NCBI RefSeq assembly: GCF_007197575.1 | Contig: NZ_CP041616.1 | Location: 3,844,001-3,908,000 of the forward strand | DNA from: Ornithinimicrobium ciconiae | GTDB taxonomy: Bacteria; Actinomycetota; Actinomycetes; Actinomycetales; Dermatophilaceae | Direction: 5' to 3' | DNA: 64,000 bases | Part shown: positions 1 through 8,791 of the stretch, one piece after another | Layout: each line of letters starts with the position of its first letter | How positions within the stretch are numbered: position 1 is the first letter of the stretch | Made by a program: the position numbers and the translations under genes | The notes under the pieces: model-generated | Told to the model about the DNA's origin: nothing | The model's database searches: none | Seen by the model: only the letters and a program-made list of their open reading frames with translations

Positions 1-352
1 CTGCGGACCAGGCAGCCTCGTCTCCAATCCCCCACTCGAGGGCAGCCGCCACCGCCCGCAGCTCCGTGCCACCGCGGCCGGGCAGGCGGTCTGCAGCAGC
101 ACGCAACGCAGCGGTCGTGCTCGCTCCGGCGTCCAGCGCGAGCGCCACCAGGTCAAGCACGTCAGGCACGGCAAGCTCTGGCTCGACCTGGCTGCGTCGC
201 CAAGGCGCCGCAGCTCGGAGCACACGTGCCCCTGTAGCACCGGCGACGCCCCCACCATCCGGCCCCGGCACAAAAGCTGGCGCCCGTTGCCGGGTCGGCC
301 AGACCAGCACCGCGAGGGCGACCAGAGCTGCGGGAAGCAGCGACCAGGTCAT
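1..352 (-). CDS. tadC: TadC-like type II/IV secretion F-domain protein, 5' part (truncated by window edge)
   Basis: The reading frame opens with ATG at 350-352 and runs off the left edge, giving about 117 residues. It starts with a hydrophobic segment (about residues 3-17) and continues with a soluble stretch containing VPDVLDLVALALDAGAS, which is typical of the T2SSF (GspF/TadB/TadC) inner-membrane platform proteins. Its ATG overlaps the stop of the upstream tadB-like gene in an ATGA, so the two are translationally coupled. In Tad/Flp pilus systems TadB and TadC form the membrane platform moved by the TadA ATPase. The product name rests on this start, the motif and the order ssd-tadA-tadB-tadC. 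The C-terminal membrane helices are not visible. Confidence 0.8.
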   Translation of the reverse strand, partial: MTWSLLPAALVALAVLVWPTRQRAPAFVPGPDGGGVAGATGARVLRAAAPWRRSQVEPELAVPDVLDLVALALDAGASTTAALRAAADRLPGRGGTELRAVAAALEWGIGDEAAWSA

Positions 353-1077
353 CGCTGGTCCGTGACACGGTCGACCATGCCGTTGACCACGACCCGACCC
401 GCAGCGATGAGCAGGAGCCCGACGGCAAGACTCACCACTGCTGTGGGAGAGCCGTAGAGGTCGACCGGCCCGATCCCCATGAGGAGGGCCACGCCGACCC
501 CTGCCACCGGCAGCAGACTCAGGATGGTGGCGGTCGTCCTGGCCCCGGCAGTCGCCGTTGCGAGCCGACTGGACAGCTCGGTCTGCGAGCGCGCTGACCG
601 GGCCGTGCTGTCCACAGCGTCGGCCAGAGGTGCGCCCAGTTGCTCGCTGATGGCCCAGGACCTGGCCAGCAGCTGGAGCTCCAGCCGGCCCGTTGCCCGC
701 GCCGCCCGGGCCCACGCCGGCGCGCACTGCCGCCCCTCCCGTGCGGCATCCAGGACTGATTCGAGCGTGCGCCGGACGTCGCGGCCGGAGTCCTTGGTGG
801 TCAGGGCCAGCGCATCTGTCGGTGGGAGCCCGGCCCGCAGAGACGCCGCCAGTTGATCAAGCACTGGTAGCCACGCGTCGGACGCGGGCCCAGCACGGTG
901 CCTGCCGAGTCCCAGCCGGGTGGCCACGGCGAGCAACGGCCTGCGCCAGCCGGACCGCTGGTCCACGGCGAGGTCCATGGCGCAGACCTGCAGCCGCGCC
1001 CGCAACGCGCTCTCCGCCCGACCTGGCGGAGCGGCCAGCACCACGAGGGCGGCGAGGAGGGCGACCATGAGGCTCAT
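349..1077 (-). CDS. tadB: TadB-like type II secretion system F family protein
   Basis: This 242-residue protein is a Tad/Flp-type pilus platform component. It has an N-terminal hydrophobic segment (MVALLAALVVLAAPP), a central T2SSF domain with LDQLAASLRAGLPPTDAL and the downstream sorting of charged helices (about 70-165), and two C-terminal membrane segments (about 185-230, including ILSLLPVAGVGVALLMG). The start lies 3 bp after the tadA stop and its end overlaps tadC by 4 bp. The four genes ssd-tadA-tadB-tadC are therefore one minus-strand operon. Length is at the short end for TadB, as is usual in actinobacteria. Confidence 0.88.
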   Translation of the reverse strand: MSLMVALLAALVVLAAPPGRAESALRARLQVCAMDLAVDQRSGWRRPLLAVATRLGLGRHRAGPASDAWLPVLDQLAASLRAGLPPTDALALTTKDSGRDVRRTLESVLDAAREGRQCAPAWARAARATGRLELQLLARSWAISEQLGAPLADAVDSTARSARSQTELSSRLATATAGARTTATILSLLPVAGVGVALLMGIGPVDLYGSPTAVVSLAVGLLLIAAGRVVVNGMVDRVTDQR

Positions 1078-1080
1078 GGC

Positions 1081-2265
1081 TCAGCCCTCAGGTCCCAGAC
1101 CGAGCAACCCGCACAGCTCGGGCCAGCCCGATCCTCTGCCGTGGTCCTGACTCAGGGCTGGCACCACCTCCGCGAGCCGTGCTCCGGGGGCCCGCCGCAC
1201 GAGCCCGATCTCGCGCAACGAACGCCGCCCCTGGTGCCTGGCCAGGTGGATCACCATCGTGATCGCACTGGCCAACTGGGCATGGACCGCCTCGGTCGGC
1301 AACCCGGCGAGCGCCCCCAGCGCCTCGAACCTGGGCGGCACGTCCGCGATGGCGTTGGCGTGCAAGGTGCTCGCCCCACCCTCATGCCCGGTGTTGAGGG
1401 CGCTCATCATCTCGCGCACCTCCGCGCCGCGGACTTCACCGACAACCAGGCGGTCGGGGCGCATCCGCAGGGACTGCCGGACCAGGGTCGTCAGGGTGAC
1501 CTCCCCCCTGCCCTCGACGTTGGCAGCCCGGGCCTGCAGTCGCACCACGTGCGGGTGCCGCACCGCCAGCTCACGGGTGTCCTCCACCAGCACGATGCGC
1601 TCCCCCGGGTCGACGGACTGAAGCATCGCGCCGAGCAGGGTGGTCTTGCCCGATCCGGTCCCCCCGGTGATCACGAACGAGAGGCGCCGCTGCACCACTG
1701 CGCGCAGGATCTCCGCCACCGCACCGTCGAACATCCCCCACTCCTGCAGGGTCGCCAGGTCAGGGCTGTGCCGCCGAGGGATCCGCAGGCTCAGGTGGGC
1801 TGCGTCGGCGACCAGTGGCGGCAGAATGCCGTGCAGCCGCACTCCCCCAGGCAGCAGTCCGTCCACCCACGGGCAGGCATCGTCGAGGCGCTGACCGGCA
1901 AGGGTCGCCAGACGCACCGCCAGCCGCCGCACCGCGTCAGCGTCTGCGAAGCGCACCGGCTCGGACTGCAGACCCTCGCCACGGTCGACCCAGACCCCGT
2001 CGACGCCGTTGACGAGCACGTCGGTCACGGATGGGTCCGCCAGCAGCGGCTCGAGCGGACCACCCCCGAGCACCTCGCCACGCAGGTCACGCCGCAGGGC
2101 CGCGACACCGACACTGCCCAGCCGCAGAGCATCCTGCTCAGCGATCCCGTCGACGACCTGCGCCGACGGCGACCTGCCGTCCCGGATCTGCTGCCACACG
2201 TGCTCGTTGTCCGACAGACTCCGGTCCGCCGCCACCGCCGGCTGCCTCCCTCCCCTGCCGATCAC
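1081..2265 (-). CDS. tadA: TadA/CpaF-type secretion ATPase
   Basis: This is the hexameric P-loop ATPase that powers Tad pilus assembly on the cytoplasmic face of the membrane. From the GTG at 2265 it has 394 residues. Walker A GGTGSGKTT is at about 201-209, the Asp-box region IVLVEDTREL at about 224-233, Walker B-like RLVVGEVRG at about 272-280 and the His box GHEGGASTLHA at about 293-303, all standard for the GspE/VirB11 family. I chose this GTG because it overlaps the stop of the upstream ssd gene (GTGA). A longer open frame upstream of it is out-of-frame reading through ssd. The protein is slightly short compared with CpaF because the N-terminal extension is small. Confidence 0.93.
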   Translation of the reverse strand: MIGRGGRQPAVAADRSLSDNEHVWQQIRDGRSPSAQVVDGIAEQDALRLGSVGVAALRRDLRGEVLGGGPLEPLLADPSVTDVLVNGVDGVWVDRGEGLQSEPVRFADADAVRRLAVRLATLAGQRLDDACPWVDGLLPGGVRLHGILPPLVADAAHLSLRIPRRHSPDLATLQEWGMFDGAVAEILRAVVQRRLSFVITGGTGSGKTTLLGAMLQSVDPGERIVLVEDTRELAVRHPHVVRLQARAANVEGRGEVTLTTLVRQSLRMRPDRLVVGEVRGAEVREMMSALNTGHEGGASTLHANAIADVPPRFEALGALAGLPTEAVHAQLASAITMVIHLARHQGRRSLREIGLVRRAPGARLAEVVPALSQDHGRGSGWPELCGLLGLGPEG

Positions 2266-2993
2266 GCCGCACGCAGCCCCGGCAGCACGGCGCTCAGCAA
2301 GCGATCTGCTGCATCGGCAAGACCACCGTGTTGGTCTCCAACGGGGGCGCCCTGCTCCAGGCAGCGGGTGACGGCACGGTCGTGCTCCAGACAGGCCAGC
2401 AGGGGAGCTCCCACCACAGTGACGATCTCCTCCTCCGCCAGGTGAGTCGGCGTGCGCAACACAACCCCGGTGGGGGAACAGGCTTCCGCCAGCACGATGG
2501 CAGCCCCGAGGCCCGTCATGGAGGCGTCCACGACGAGGACGAGCTCGTCGCACGCCACCCACCACGGCTCCTGGCCCCCGGCGCTGGCCGGTCCGGGCAG
2601 GTCGACCACGGTGACCGCCGCCGCGAGTCTGAGCGCACTGAGCACGGGGTCCGGCCCGGGCACCTGCCCCTGCAGGGCTCCAGCAGCCCAGGACAGACAG
2701 CGGAAGCCGATCTCACTGACCGGCAGCTCCTCCAGCAGCCGCTGCGGGTCGACGTCGCCGCGCACTCCGGCCAGGTCCGGCCAGCGCAGGCCCGGAGCGG
2801 CGTCTAGGCCGGCGAGCACGTCGATGCCACCGCTCCACGGCCGGGCGTCGACCAGCACGACGTCTCGGCCCGCCCGGGCGGCGCGCGTCGCGCACGCCGT
2901 GGCGAGGGCGCTCGCGCCGACACCTCCGGAGGCACCGAGCACACCGAGGACGAATCCGCCGTCTGGAGCCACTGTCTGCTGCGCTGTCACCAT
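2262..2993 (-). CDS. ssd: Ssd/CpaE-like MinD-type ATPase (septum site-determining protein family)
   Basis: The product (243 residues from ATG 2993, or 263 from ATG 3053) is a ParA/MinD-type protein. A deviant Walker A, GASGGVGASAL, sits near residue 20 and the DARPWSGGIDVL region follows. These are features of the actinobacterial Ssd and CpaE proteins that localise Tad machinery and affect division. Family members such as M. tuberculosis Ssd are about 350 residues with an N-terminal receiver-like domain. That domain is missing here, so this is a short form. No good Shine-Dalgarno decides between the two starts. It is the first gene of the tad operon and overlaps tadA by 4 bp. Confidence 0.82.
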   Translation of the reverse strand: MVTAQQTVAPDGGFVLGVLGASGGVGASALATACATRAARAGRDVVLVDARPWSGGIDVLAGLDAAPGLRWPDLAGVRGDVDPQRLLEELPVSEIGFRCLSWAAGALQGQVPGPDPVLSALRLAAAVTVVDLPGPASAGGQEPWWVACDELVLVVDASMTGLGAAIVLAEACSPTGVVLRTPTHLAEEEIVTVVGAPLLACLEHDRAVTRCLEQGAPVGDQHGGLADAADRLLSAVLPGLRAA

Positions 2994-3103
2994 GGACCGA
3001 CCGTCTCGCACACCACGGCTCGCGGCCGTGCACCAGGGACTTTCTGTGGACATGCGAGGGCTCGGCCACGAGCTGTGGATGAGTCACCTGCCCCGGAAAA
3101 GGG

Positions 3104-3133
3104 GACGGCCCCCGCGGGGGAGCGGGGGCCGTC
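3104..3133 (-). terminator. Perfect 12-bp-arm hairpin, likely terminator
   Basis: The arms GACGGCCCCCGC (3104-3115) and GCGGGGGCCGTC (3122-3133) are exact complements with a 6-nt loop. Read on the minus strand, the hairpin is followed by CCCCTTTTCC, a weak T tract. It could end transcripts arriving from the right before the ssd gene, or simply insulate the tad operon. Confidence 0.5.
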
Positions 3134-3306
3134 GACGCTGCAGGTCAGGGGGGGATGACCTGCAACGCCCGCGCTGCAACCCTTGCGGGGAGCGCTGTAC
3201 GCACAAGTATGCACCACACCCAGCACGTTGAGCAAACTTCCGGCAAACAACACATGGCCGCACCATGGCCGGCTACCCGTGAGTTGGCCAGACGGTGCAG
3301 ACATGG

Positions 3307-3336
3307 GGATGACGCTCCCTGTCGGGAGCGTCATCC
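3307..3336. terminator. Perfect 13-bp-arm hairpin, likely bidirectional terminator
   Basis: GGATGACGCTCCC (3307-3319) pairs exactly with GGGAGCGTCATCC (3324-3336) around a tetraloop TGTC. It sits about 190 bp beyond the stop of the Fic-like gene at 3529, the correct place to end that minus-strand transcript. There is no T run on either side, which is common for GC-rich actinobacterial terminators. Confidence 0.55.
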
Positions 3337-3528
3337 GCGGCGGTGGCGGGCCGGGTGATCAGTGCGTGCATCTCGGTTGTCGGGCCCGGACAAGCCGGAC
3401 CTCGAACGGTCCATCAGTGGACTGCCCGCGCGTGGGTGCCCGGGTTGTCACCGCTGGCAGCAGATGGTCAGCGCCTGCTGCACACCCCATGTCTACTCCC
3501 GATCAGGGACTTTGGGAAGCCCTACGCC

Positions 3529-4407
3529 TCAGGTCAGACGTCCGGCGAGCACGGCGTCGGCGATCAGCTCGCCGGCCTGAGCGCCCGTTGCGGCGGCGTC
3601 GGCACAGTGCAGCAACCACAACCGCACCCCGGCGGTGCCACCCTGCCCGTATGCCGTGAGGGCACCGCGGTAGTCGGCCCCCACCTTCTGGCTGTGCCCC
3701 AGCTCGGGCACGGCCACTCCCGTCGGGTCGAGACCGCCGACCCGGTGCACGACCCGCTCCAGCGCCCGGGCGACCAGACCGTTGCCGGTCACAAAAGGAC
3801 GCACCGAGACCAACTCGGCGTGCACCAGCCCCGCCACCACGAGCGCAGACCCACCCGCCCGCAGCGCGCCGAGCAGGTCATAGATCAGCTCCAGCCGCTG
3901 CGGGACCTCCTCGGCGGGCACTGCCGGGCCCAGGTCCCCGAACTCGGACGAGTCCTCACCGGAGCGACGCGGCCGGCCCACCTGATCGGGGGGCAGCAGG
4001 TCCGCCGCCGCCGCGACGTGCAGCCGGGCCAGCAGCTGGGCCGGGCTGGCCAGCGCCGCACTCGTTGCGGACTCGGTCGCGCTGGTGACCTGCACCGACG
4101 CCTTGAGCACGCGCTCGACCGGGTCGGGGTCCACCGGCCAGGTGGCTGCCCCCCGGACGAGATCACGCACCAGCCGGACGGTGCCCTCGGACCCGGCGGG
4201 CTCCGAACCCTCCAGCAGAGCTGTCGCGGTGGCACCCCGGACGCGCGACTCGGCGGCCGCCTCCGGGATCCGCCGACGCAGCGCCTGGTGCCAGCGCAGC
4301 TGGGTGCAGGCCTCCCGGGCACCGTCGACGGCGTCCCCCACGCCGGGCAGGCCCAGCAGCGAACGGACCTGGTCGGCAACATCGATCCCAGAACTCACGG
4401 GACTCAC
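3529..4407 (-). CDS. Fic-fold protein with degenerate active-site motif
   Basis: The protein is about 292 residues from GTG 4407 (other GTG starts at 4434 and 4398 are possible). Its C-terminal third contains VRPFVTGNGLVARALERVV at about residue 220-240, which aligns with the Fic signature HxFx(D/E)GNGRxxR. The catalytic His is Val, the acidic residue is Thr and the first Arg is Leu, so AMP-transfer activity is doubtful. The rest is Ala/Leu-rich helical sequence. It stands alone on the minus strand, upstream of and divergent from a secreted-protein gene. Annotation pipelines often call this family oxidoreductase, for which I see no support. Function is unknown. Confidence 0.72.
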   Translation of the reverse strand: MSPVSSGIDVADQVRSLLGLPGVGDAVDGAREACTQLRWHQALRRRIPEAAAESRVRGATATALLEGSEPAGSEGTVRLVRDLVRGAATWPVDPDPVERVLKASVQVTSATESATSAALASPAQLLARLHVAAAADLLPPDQVGRPRRSGEDSSEFGDLGPAVPAEEVPQRLELIYDLLGALRAGGSALVVAGLVHAELVSVRPFVTGNGLVARALERVVHRVGGLDPTGVAVPELGHSQKVGADYRGALTAYGQGGTAGVRLWLLHCADAAATGAQAGELIADAVLAGRLT

Positions 4408-4535
4408 AGTAGGTCCACCGCAGCAGTGCTCCACAGGCGCACCAACCTACGGGCCGCGAGCGGCGTCATACCGGGCAGAGACGGGCACGGACCAACCACC
4501 TGGGAGGCCCAGGTCCCGCCCGGAGGAGGAGCATC

Positions 4536-5150
4536 ATGAACCACATCCGTCCCCGCGGCTGGGCCGGCCTCGCTGCCGCCCTGGTGCTCGGCCTCGCTCT
4601 CCCGGCGGCGGCCAGTCCGACGTCGACCCCCGGCCACACCGGAGCGTTGGACACCGCGGTCAGCTCGACGATGCAGGCGAGCGCCTACTGCGGCATCTAC
4701 TGGGGCTCCCTGGCCAAGTCCAATGGCACGGTCCACACCACCGGCACCGTCGAGGACGTCCGCGCCGGGCAGCATCCCTGCTTCGACCGGCTGGTAGTCG
4801 ACGTCGACGACGTCCCGGCATCGATGACCTACGACGTGCGCTATGTCGACGCCGTCCACGAGGACGGCTCTGGCATAGTCGTCCCCCTAGCAGGTGCGGC
4901 CGACCTCCAGATCATCCTGCGGGCACCCGCCGACGCGTCGGGGGCCGCGACCTACACCCCGGCCGACCCGGACCGTCTCGTGAACGTGCGGGACTGGGCG
5001 ACCTTCCGCCAGGTCGCCCTGGCCGGCAACTTCGAGGGGCAGACGACCCTCGGGTTGGGGGTGCGGGCACGGCTGCCCTTCCGCGTGATGGTGCTCGACG
5101 GTCCGGGCGACGGGGCACGCCTGGTCGTCGACGTCGCCCACCGCTGGTGA
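4536..5150 (+). CDS. Secreted AMIN-like domain protein
   Basis: This 204-residue protein starts after a strong Shine-Dalgarno (GGAGGAG, 8 nt upstream). It has a Sec signal peptide (Arg at 5 and 7, hydrophobic core LAAALVLGLALPAAA at about 12-26, cleavage near AAASP). The mature part is beta-rich, with the sequence CFDRLVVDV and a C-terminal RMVVDVAHRW-like ending (LVVDVAHRW). This matches the AMIN-like domain found in secreted actinobacterial proteins, thought to bind the cell wall. No catalytic motif is seen. A strong hairpin at 5184-5222 ends the transcript. Confidence 0.75.
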   Translation: MNHIRPRGWAGLAAALVLGLALPAAASPTSTPGHTGALDTAVSSTMQASAYCGIYWGSLAKSNGTVHTTGTVEDVRAGQHPCFDRLVVDVDDVPASMTYDVRYVDAVHEDGSGIVVPLAGAADLQIILRAPADASGAATYTPADPDRLVNVRDWATFRQVALAGNFEGQTTLGLGVRARLPFRVMVLDGPGDGARLVVDVAHRW

Positions 5151-5183
5151 GCCCGGTCGCGGCGGGCAACCGCTGACCGCGCG

Positions 5184-5222
5184 AGCGACGACCGTTTGCC
5201 CCCCGGTGGGCACCGGTCGTCG
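5184..5222 (+). terminator. Hairpin terminator after the AMIN-like gene
   Basis: GCGACGACCG (5184-5193) pairs exactly with CGGTCGTCGC (5213-5222). A nested GCCC/GGGC pair (5197-5200 with 5207-5210) shortens the loop. It begins 34 bp after the stop codon and separates this gene from acs. There is no T tract. Confidence 0.6.
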
Positions 5223-5302
5223 CCGCGTGCGGGGGTCGCTGTTGCCTCTGTCGGGGCAAGCGTGTTTGCTGTCAGGAGACACACCCCGCTCAAGGAGGCA
5301 TC

Positions 5303-7267
5303 GTGGCCGAGGAGACCCTGTCCAACCTGCTGCAGGAGGAGCGCACCTTTGCGCCCTCCCCCGAGTTCGCCGCGCAGGCGAATGGCACCCAGGAGCTGTA
5401 CGACCAGGCTGCGGCCGACCGGGAGGGGTTCTGGGCCGATCAGGCACGCAAGTACCTCACCTGGGACACCGACTTCACCGAGGTGCTCGACTGGTCCGAG
5501 GCACCGGTCGCGAAGTGGTTCGGCGGCGGCACCCTCAACGCCTCGGTGAACTGTCTCGACCGGCACGTCGAGGCCGGCAATGGCGATCGGGTGGCCCTGC
5601 ACTTCGTCGGCGAGCCAGGTGACACCAAAGACTTCACGTATGCCGAGCTGCACGAGCAGGTGCAGCGCGCCGCCAACGTGCTCAGCGGCCTGGGAGTCGT
5701 GCCTGGCGACCGGGTGGCGATCTACCTGCCGATGATCCCCGAGGCCGTGGTCGCCATGCTGGCCTGCGCCCGGCTGGGGGCGCCGCACTCCGTCGTCTTC
5801 GGGGGGTTCTCCGCCGATGCGCTCCGCAGCCGGATCGCCGACGGCGAGGCCAAGGTGGTGATCACCGCCGACGGCGGCTACCGCCGTGGCAAGCCCTCGG
5901 CGCTCAAGCCGGCGGTGGACGATGCCGTCAGCGGCGAGACCACCGTCGAGCACGTCCTGGTCATCAAGCGCACCGACAGCGAGGTGGACTGGCACGAGGG
6001 CCGTGACCTGTGGTGGCACGAGCAGTTGGAGGCGGCCGAGCCCGAGCACATCCCCGAGTCGTTCGACTCCGAGCACCCACTGTTCATCCTCTACACCTCC
6101 GGCACCACCGGGAAGCCGAAGGGCATCCTGCACACCACCGCCGGCTACCTCGCCCAGTGCGCCTACACCTCCCACGTGGTCCACGACGTGCACCCCGAGA
6201 GCGACGTCTACTGGTGCACGGCCGACATCGGCTGGGTCACCGGGCACAGCTACATCGTCTACGGCCCGATGGCGCTGGGCGCCACGCAGGTGATGTATGA
6301 GGGCACACCGGACACCCCGCACCAGGGCCGGTGGTGGGAGATCATCGCCGACAAGAAGGTGAGCGTCTTCTACACCGCGCCGACCGCGATCCGCGCCTGC
6401 ATGAAGTGGGGTGAGGAGTTCCCGAACGCCCATGACCTGAGCTCGTTGCGTCTGCTGGGCTCGGTGGGCGAGCCAATCAACCCCGAGGCCTGGATGTGGT
6501 ATCGCCGGGTCATCGGCGGGGACCGCACCCCCATCGTGGACACCTGGTGGCAGACCGAGACCGGCGCCATCATGGCCAGCCCGCTGCCCGGCGTGACGGC
6601 CACCCGCCCAGGGGCCTGCCAGCTGGCGGTCCCCGGCATCGACCTCGATGTGGTCGACGAGGCGGGCAACTCGGTGCCCGACGGGTCCGGGGGCTACCTG
6701 GTGGCCCGCAGCCCCTGGCCGGGCATGCTCCGCGGCATCTGGGGTGACCTGGAGCGCTACAAGGAGACCTACTGGTCCCGCTATAAGGGTCTCTACTTCG
6801 CGGGCGACGGCGCCAAGAAGGACGAGGACGGCAACGTGTGGGTGCTGGGCCGGGTGGACGACGTCATGAACGTCTCAGGCCACCGCCTGTCCACCACGGA
6901 GATCGAGTCGGCCCTGGTGAGCCACCCCAAGGTCGCCGAGGCCGCCGTGGTCGGCGCGACCGACGCGATGACCGGTCAGGCCGTGGTGGCCTTTGTCATC
7001 CTGCGCTCCGAGGCGCTGCACGAGGCTGACGAGGAGGGCGAGGGCGGCGAGCTCGTGACCGAACTGCGCAACCACGTCGCCCGGGAGATCGGCCCGATCG
7101 CCAAGCCACGACAGATCCTGGTCGTCGCTGAGCTGCCCAAGACCAGGTCCGGCAAGATCATGCGCCGGCTGCTGCGGGACGTTGCGGAGAAGCGTGAAGT
7201 CGGTGACGTCACCACGCTGGCCGACAGCTCCGTGATGGACCTGATCAAGGAGGGTTTGGCGACGTAG
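5303..7267 (+). CDS. acs: Acetyl-coenzyme A synthetase
   Basis: Acs activates acetate to acetyl-AMP and then acetyl-CoA in the cytoplasm, allowing growth on and scavenging of acetate. The 654-residue protein has the usual length. The adenylation motif [11 protein letters not shown] is at about 265-275 and the acyl-adenylate motif near DTWWQTETG follows at about 412. The C-terminal [13 protein letters not shown] carries the Lys whose acetylation regulates the family. The GTG start has AAGGAGG 7 nt upstream. It is monocistronic: a terminator precedes it and another follows at 7407-7449. Its position matches Rv3667 in the conserved order. Confidence 0.97.
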   Translation: MAEETLSNLLQEERTFAPSPEFAAQANGTQELYDQAAADREGFWADQARKYLTWDTDFTEVLDWSEAPVAKWFGGGTLNASVNCLDRHVEAGNGDRVALHFVGEPGDTKDFTYAELHEQVQRAANVLSGLGVVPGDRVAIYLPMIPEAVVAMLACARLGAPHSVVFGGFSADALRSRIADGEAKVVITADGGYRRGKPSALKPAVDDAVSGETTVEHVLVIKRTDSEVDWHEGRDLWWHEQLEAAEPEHIPESFDSEHPLFILYTSGTTGKPKGILHTTAGYLAQCAYTSHVVHDVHPESDVYWCTADIGWVTGHSYIVYGPMALGATQVMYEGTPDTPHQGRWWEIIADKKVSVFYTAPTAIRACMKWGEEFPNAHDLSSLRLLGSVGEPINPEAWMWYRRVIGGDRTPIVDTWWQTETGAIMASPLPGVTATRPGACQLAVPGIDLDVVDEAGNSVPDGSGGYLVARSPWPGMLRGIWGDLERYKETYWSRYKGLYFAGDGAKKDEDGNVWVLGRVDDVMNVSGHRLSTTEIESALVSHPKVAEAAVVGATDAMTGQAVVAFVILRSEALHEADEEGEGGELVTELRNHVAREIGPIAKPRQILVVAELPKTRSGKIMRRLLRDVAEKREVGDVTTLADSSVMDLIKEGLAT

Positions 7268-7406
7268 TTTTTCTTTGCGAAGAACTTACTCTTCGTGGGG
7301 CCGCAGTAGAGCATCGGCACGGCAGACTAAAGCCATCGACATCGCCGCCGCGGTCCACTCCCTCGGATAGCGGCGCGCACCGGCTGTCACGGGACCGGAG
7401 TCGACA

Positions 7407-7449
7407 GGGTGTCCACCCGACACGAACAGGGGGTGTCGGGTGGACACCC
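7407..7449 (+). terminator. Strong 17-bp-arm terminator downstream of acs
   Basis: The arms GGGTGTCCACCCGACAC (7407-7423) and GTGTCGGGTGGACACCC (7433-7449) are perfectly complementary around a 9-nt loop. The hairpin is followed by CTTCTCT, a pyrimidine-rich tail, on the plus strand. It lies 140 bp after the acs stop and before the holin-like gene. The intervening bases hold no gene. Confidence 0.75.
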
Positions 7450-7537
7450 CTTCTCTGTGCCCTCACCGTCCGCCCGCTCCGCCGCCTGGTGGGCACTCAA
7501 CCTGTGCCAGTGGCCAACTCGCGTTAGTGTTTGGGCC

Positions 7538-7960
7538 ATGACGACCGGCAACCAGATTCCCGAGCGGACGATCGGACAGCTCGTGTCCGACGCGACCAAT
7601 GATCTGTCCACGCTCGTCCGTGGCGAGATCGAGCTCGCCAAGACCGAAGTGACAGACGGCGTGACCAAGCTGGGCAAGGGCGCGGTGTTCTTTGCGATCG
7701 CTGGCGTCCTTGCGCTCTATATGCTCGGGCTGCTCCTGCTTGCTGCTGCGTGGGGCATCGGCGCCCTGGGACTGGCCATGTGGGCCTCGCTGCTCATCGT
7801 CTCCGGCGTGCTGCTGCTGATCATTGCCGGGCTGGGGGCGGCTGGCTACTTCCTCTACATCAAGAAGGCCCAGCCCAAGCCGGTGCGGGCCATTGAGAAC
7901 GCCCAGCAGACGGTCACCACGCTGAAGGCGTCCGTCAAGCCGACCCAGACCTCCGCCTAG
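7538..7960 (+). CDS. Phage-holin-family (Holin_X-like) membrane protein
   Basis: The 140-residue product starts at the ATG following TTGGGCC. A soluble helical N terminus (TIGQLVSDATNDLSTLVRGE, about 11-30) leads into two long hydrophobic segments (about 50-72 and 77-103). The C terminus is charged and short. This is the plan of the actinobacterial phage holin family (PF07332-type), chromosomal proteins of unknown role that are usual neighbours of acs. It is not evidence of a prophage. Tandem repeats and a hairpin follow before the convergent NUDIX gene. Confidence 0.82.
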   Translation: MTTGNQIPERTIGQLVSDATNDLSTLVRGEIELAKTEVTDGVTKLGKGAVFFAIAGVLALYMLGLLLLAAAWGIGALGLAMWASLLIVSGVLLLIIAGLGAAGYFLYIKKAQPKPVRAIENAQQTVTTLKASVKPTQTSA

Positions 7961-7970
7961 GCTTCCCGCG

Positions 7971-8042
7971 CCCGCCCCACTCCGCATGCCCGCCCCGCTC
8001 CGCATGCCCGCTCCACTCTGCGCGCCAGTTCCACTCTGTGTG
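7971..8042. repeat. Four degenerate 18-bp tandem repeats
   Basis: Four consecutive 18-bp units are visible: CCCGCCCCACTCCGCATG (7971-7988), CCCGCCCCGCTCCGCATG (7989-8006), CCCGCTCCACTCTGCGCG (8007-8024) and CCAGTTCCACTCTGTGTG (8025-8042). Units 1 and 2 differ by one base and similarity falls off to the right. They occupy the gap between two convergent genes and encode nothing evident. Confidence 0.8.
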
Positions 8043-8050
8043 CCCGCACT

Positions 8051-8083
8051 GATCTGAGCGTGGCGTGACCCTGCGCGCAGATC
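8051..8083. terminator. Imperfect hairpin between convergent genes
   Basis: GATCTGAGCG (8051-8060) pairs with CGCGCAGATC (8074-8083) with one mismatch and a 13-nt loop. It lies between the convergent holin-like and NUDIX genes, where a shared terminator is expected. No T tract is present. Confidence 0.35.
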
Positions 8084-8092
8084 GAGTCGCGC

Positions 8093-8791
8093 TCACGGCA
8101 CGGGACGCACGTCTGACTCGTCCCACGGGAGCTCCCACCCGCCGAGGCGGAGTATGCCGTCCAGCACCATCGCGGTGAACCCCCAGACCACGAGATCCTC
8201 GGCCTGGAAGGCCGGGCCCACCCAGCCTCCGGGATGCCCGACCCGGAAACGGTGTGCCGGGTGGGCCAGATCGGCCACAGGCACCTGCAGCACGCGAGCC
8301 ACCTCTCGTGGCTCCCGGGCCCAGGCCCGTCCGGGCCGCGCCCACCATCCCAGGACGGGTGAGACGTCGTGCGAGCTCACCACCAGGCTGAGAGGTGGCA
8401 GCCTGCCCGCCACCGCGACACTGGCTGGCTCGACCCCCACCTCCTCGTGGGTCTCGCGCAGCGCCGTCGCCGTCAGGTCGGGGTCCAACGGCTCGGCCCG
8501 TCCACCGGGGAAGGAGACCTGACCGGGGTGTGATCGCAGCGTGTGAGCCCGCTCGGTGAGCAAGATGGACAGGTCGGCCGGCACCCCGGAGCCATCACCA
8601 GGGTGGGAGCCGGCGAAGAGCAACAGCACCGCCGACTGGCGATGACCAGGCTGGCCGCCCGGTGGCAGCATCCGGGCCCACGGCGCCGTCCCCTCAGGAC
8701 GGCCCGCACGCGCCGCCAGGTCCCGCAGCCAACCCGGTGCCTGCGTGTCGTCCTGGGCGGCAGCGGCCGAGCCGGGCCGCTCCCCACTCAT
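8093..8791 (-). CDS. NUDIX hydrolase, CoA pyrophosphatase type
   Basis: The 232-residue protein hydrolyses the pyrophosphate of CoA or acyl-CoA in this NUDIX subfamily (YeaB/NudL-like). The Nudix box runs from FPGGRAEP to [10 protein letters not shown] (about 94-120), and the preceding [11 protein letters not shown] is the CoA-specific signature. The ATG at 8791 overlaps the stop of nth in ATGA, so the pair is co-transcribed nth then nudix. This start is preferred over a longer frame that would lie inside nth. It corresponds to Rv3672c. The TlpA-like and MarP genes that sit near it in mycobacteria are absent here. Confidence 0.93.
   Translation of the reverse strand: MSGERPGSAAAAQDDTQAPGWLRDLAARAGRPEGTAPWARMLPPGGQPGHRQSAVLLLFAGSHPGDGSGVPADLSILLTERAHTLRSHPGQVSFPGGRAEPLDPDLTATALRETHEEVGVEPASVAVAGRLPPLSLVVSSHDVSPVLGWWARPGRAWAREPREVARVLQVPVADLAHPAHRFRVGHPGGWVGPAFQAEDLVVWGFTAMVLDGILRLGGWELPWDESDVRPVP

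Larger units (their letters stand above)
3054..3528. other. 475-bp intergenic region with three hairpins, no gene seen
   Basis: This stretch lies between the tad operon and the next minus-strand gene. I see no reading frame with recognisable protein character. It holds three perfect inverted repeats: 3104-3133 (12-bp arms), 3140-3163 (8-bp arms) and 3307-3336 (13-bp arms). The promoter of the tad operon must also lie here, on the minus strand upstream of about 3053, but no clear -35/-10 pair stands out. Confidence 0.6.

Noticed and set aside
898..2445. Plus-strand 515-residue open frame
   Set aside because: It is antisense to tadB/tadA/ssd, rich in Gln/His/Arg-type shadow composition with no motifs, and the minus-strand genes have clear families.
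7538..7960. Holin as a sign of a prophage
   Set aside because: This family is a regular chromosomal neighbour of acs in actinobacteria and no other phage genes are nearby.
7971..8042. CRISPR-like array
   Set aside because: Units are contiguous 18-bp repeats without spacers, and no cas genes are present. No CRISPR array was seen anywhere in the window.
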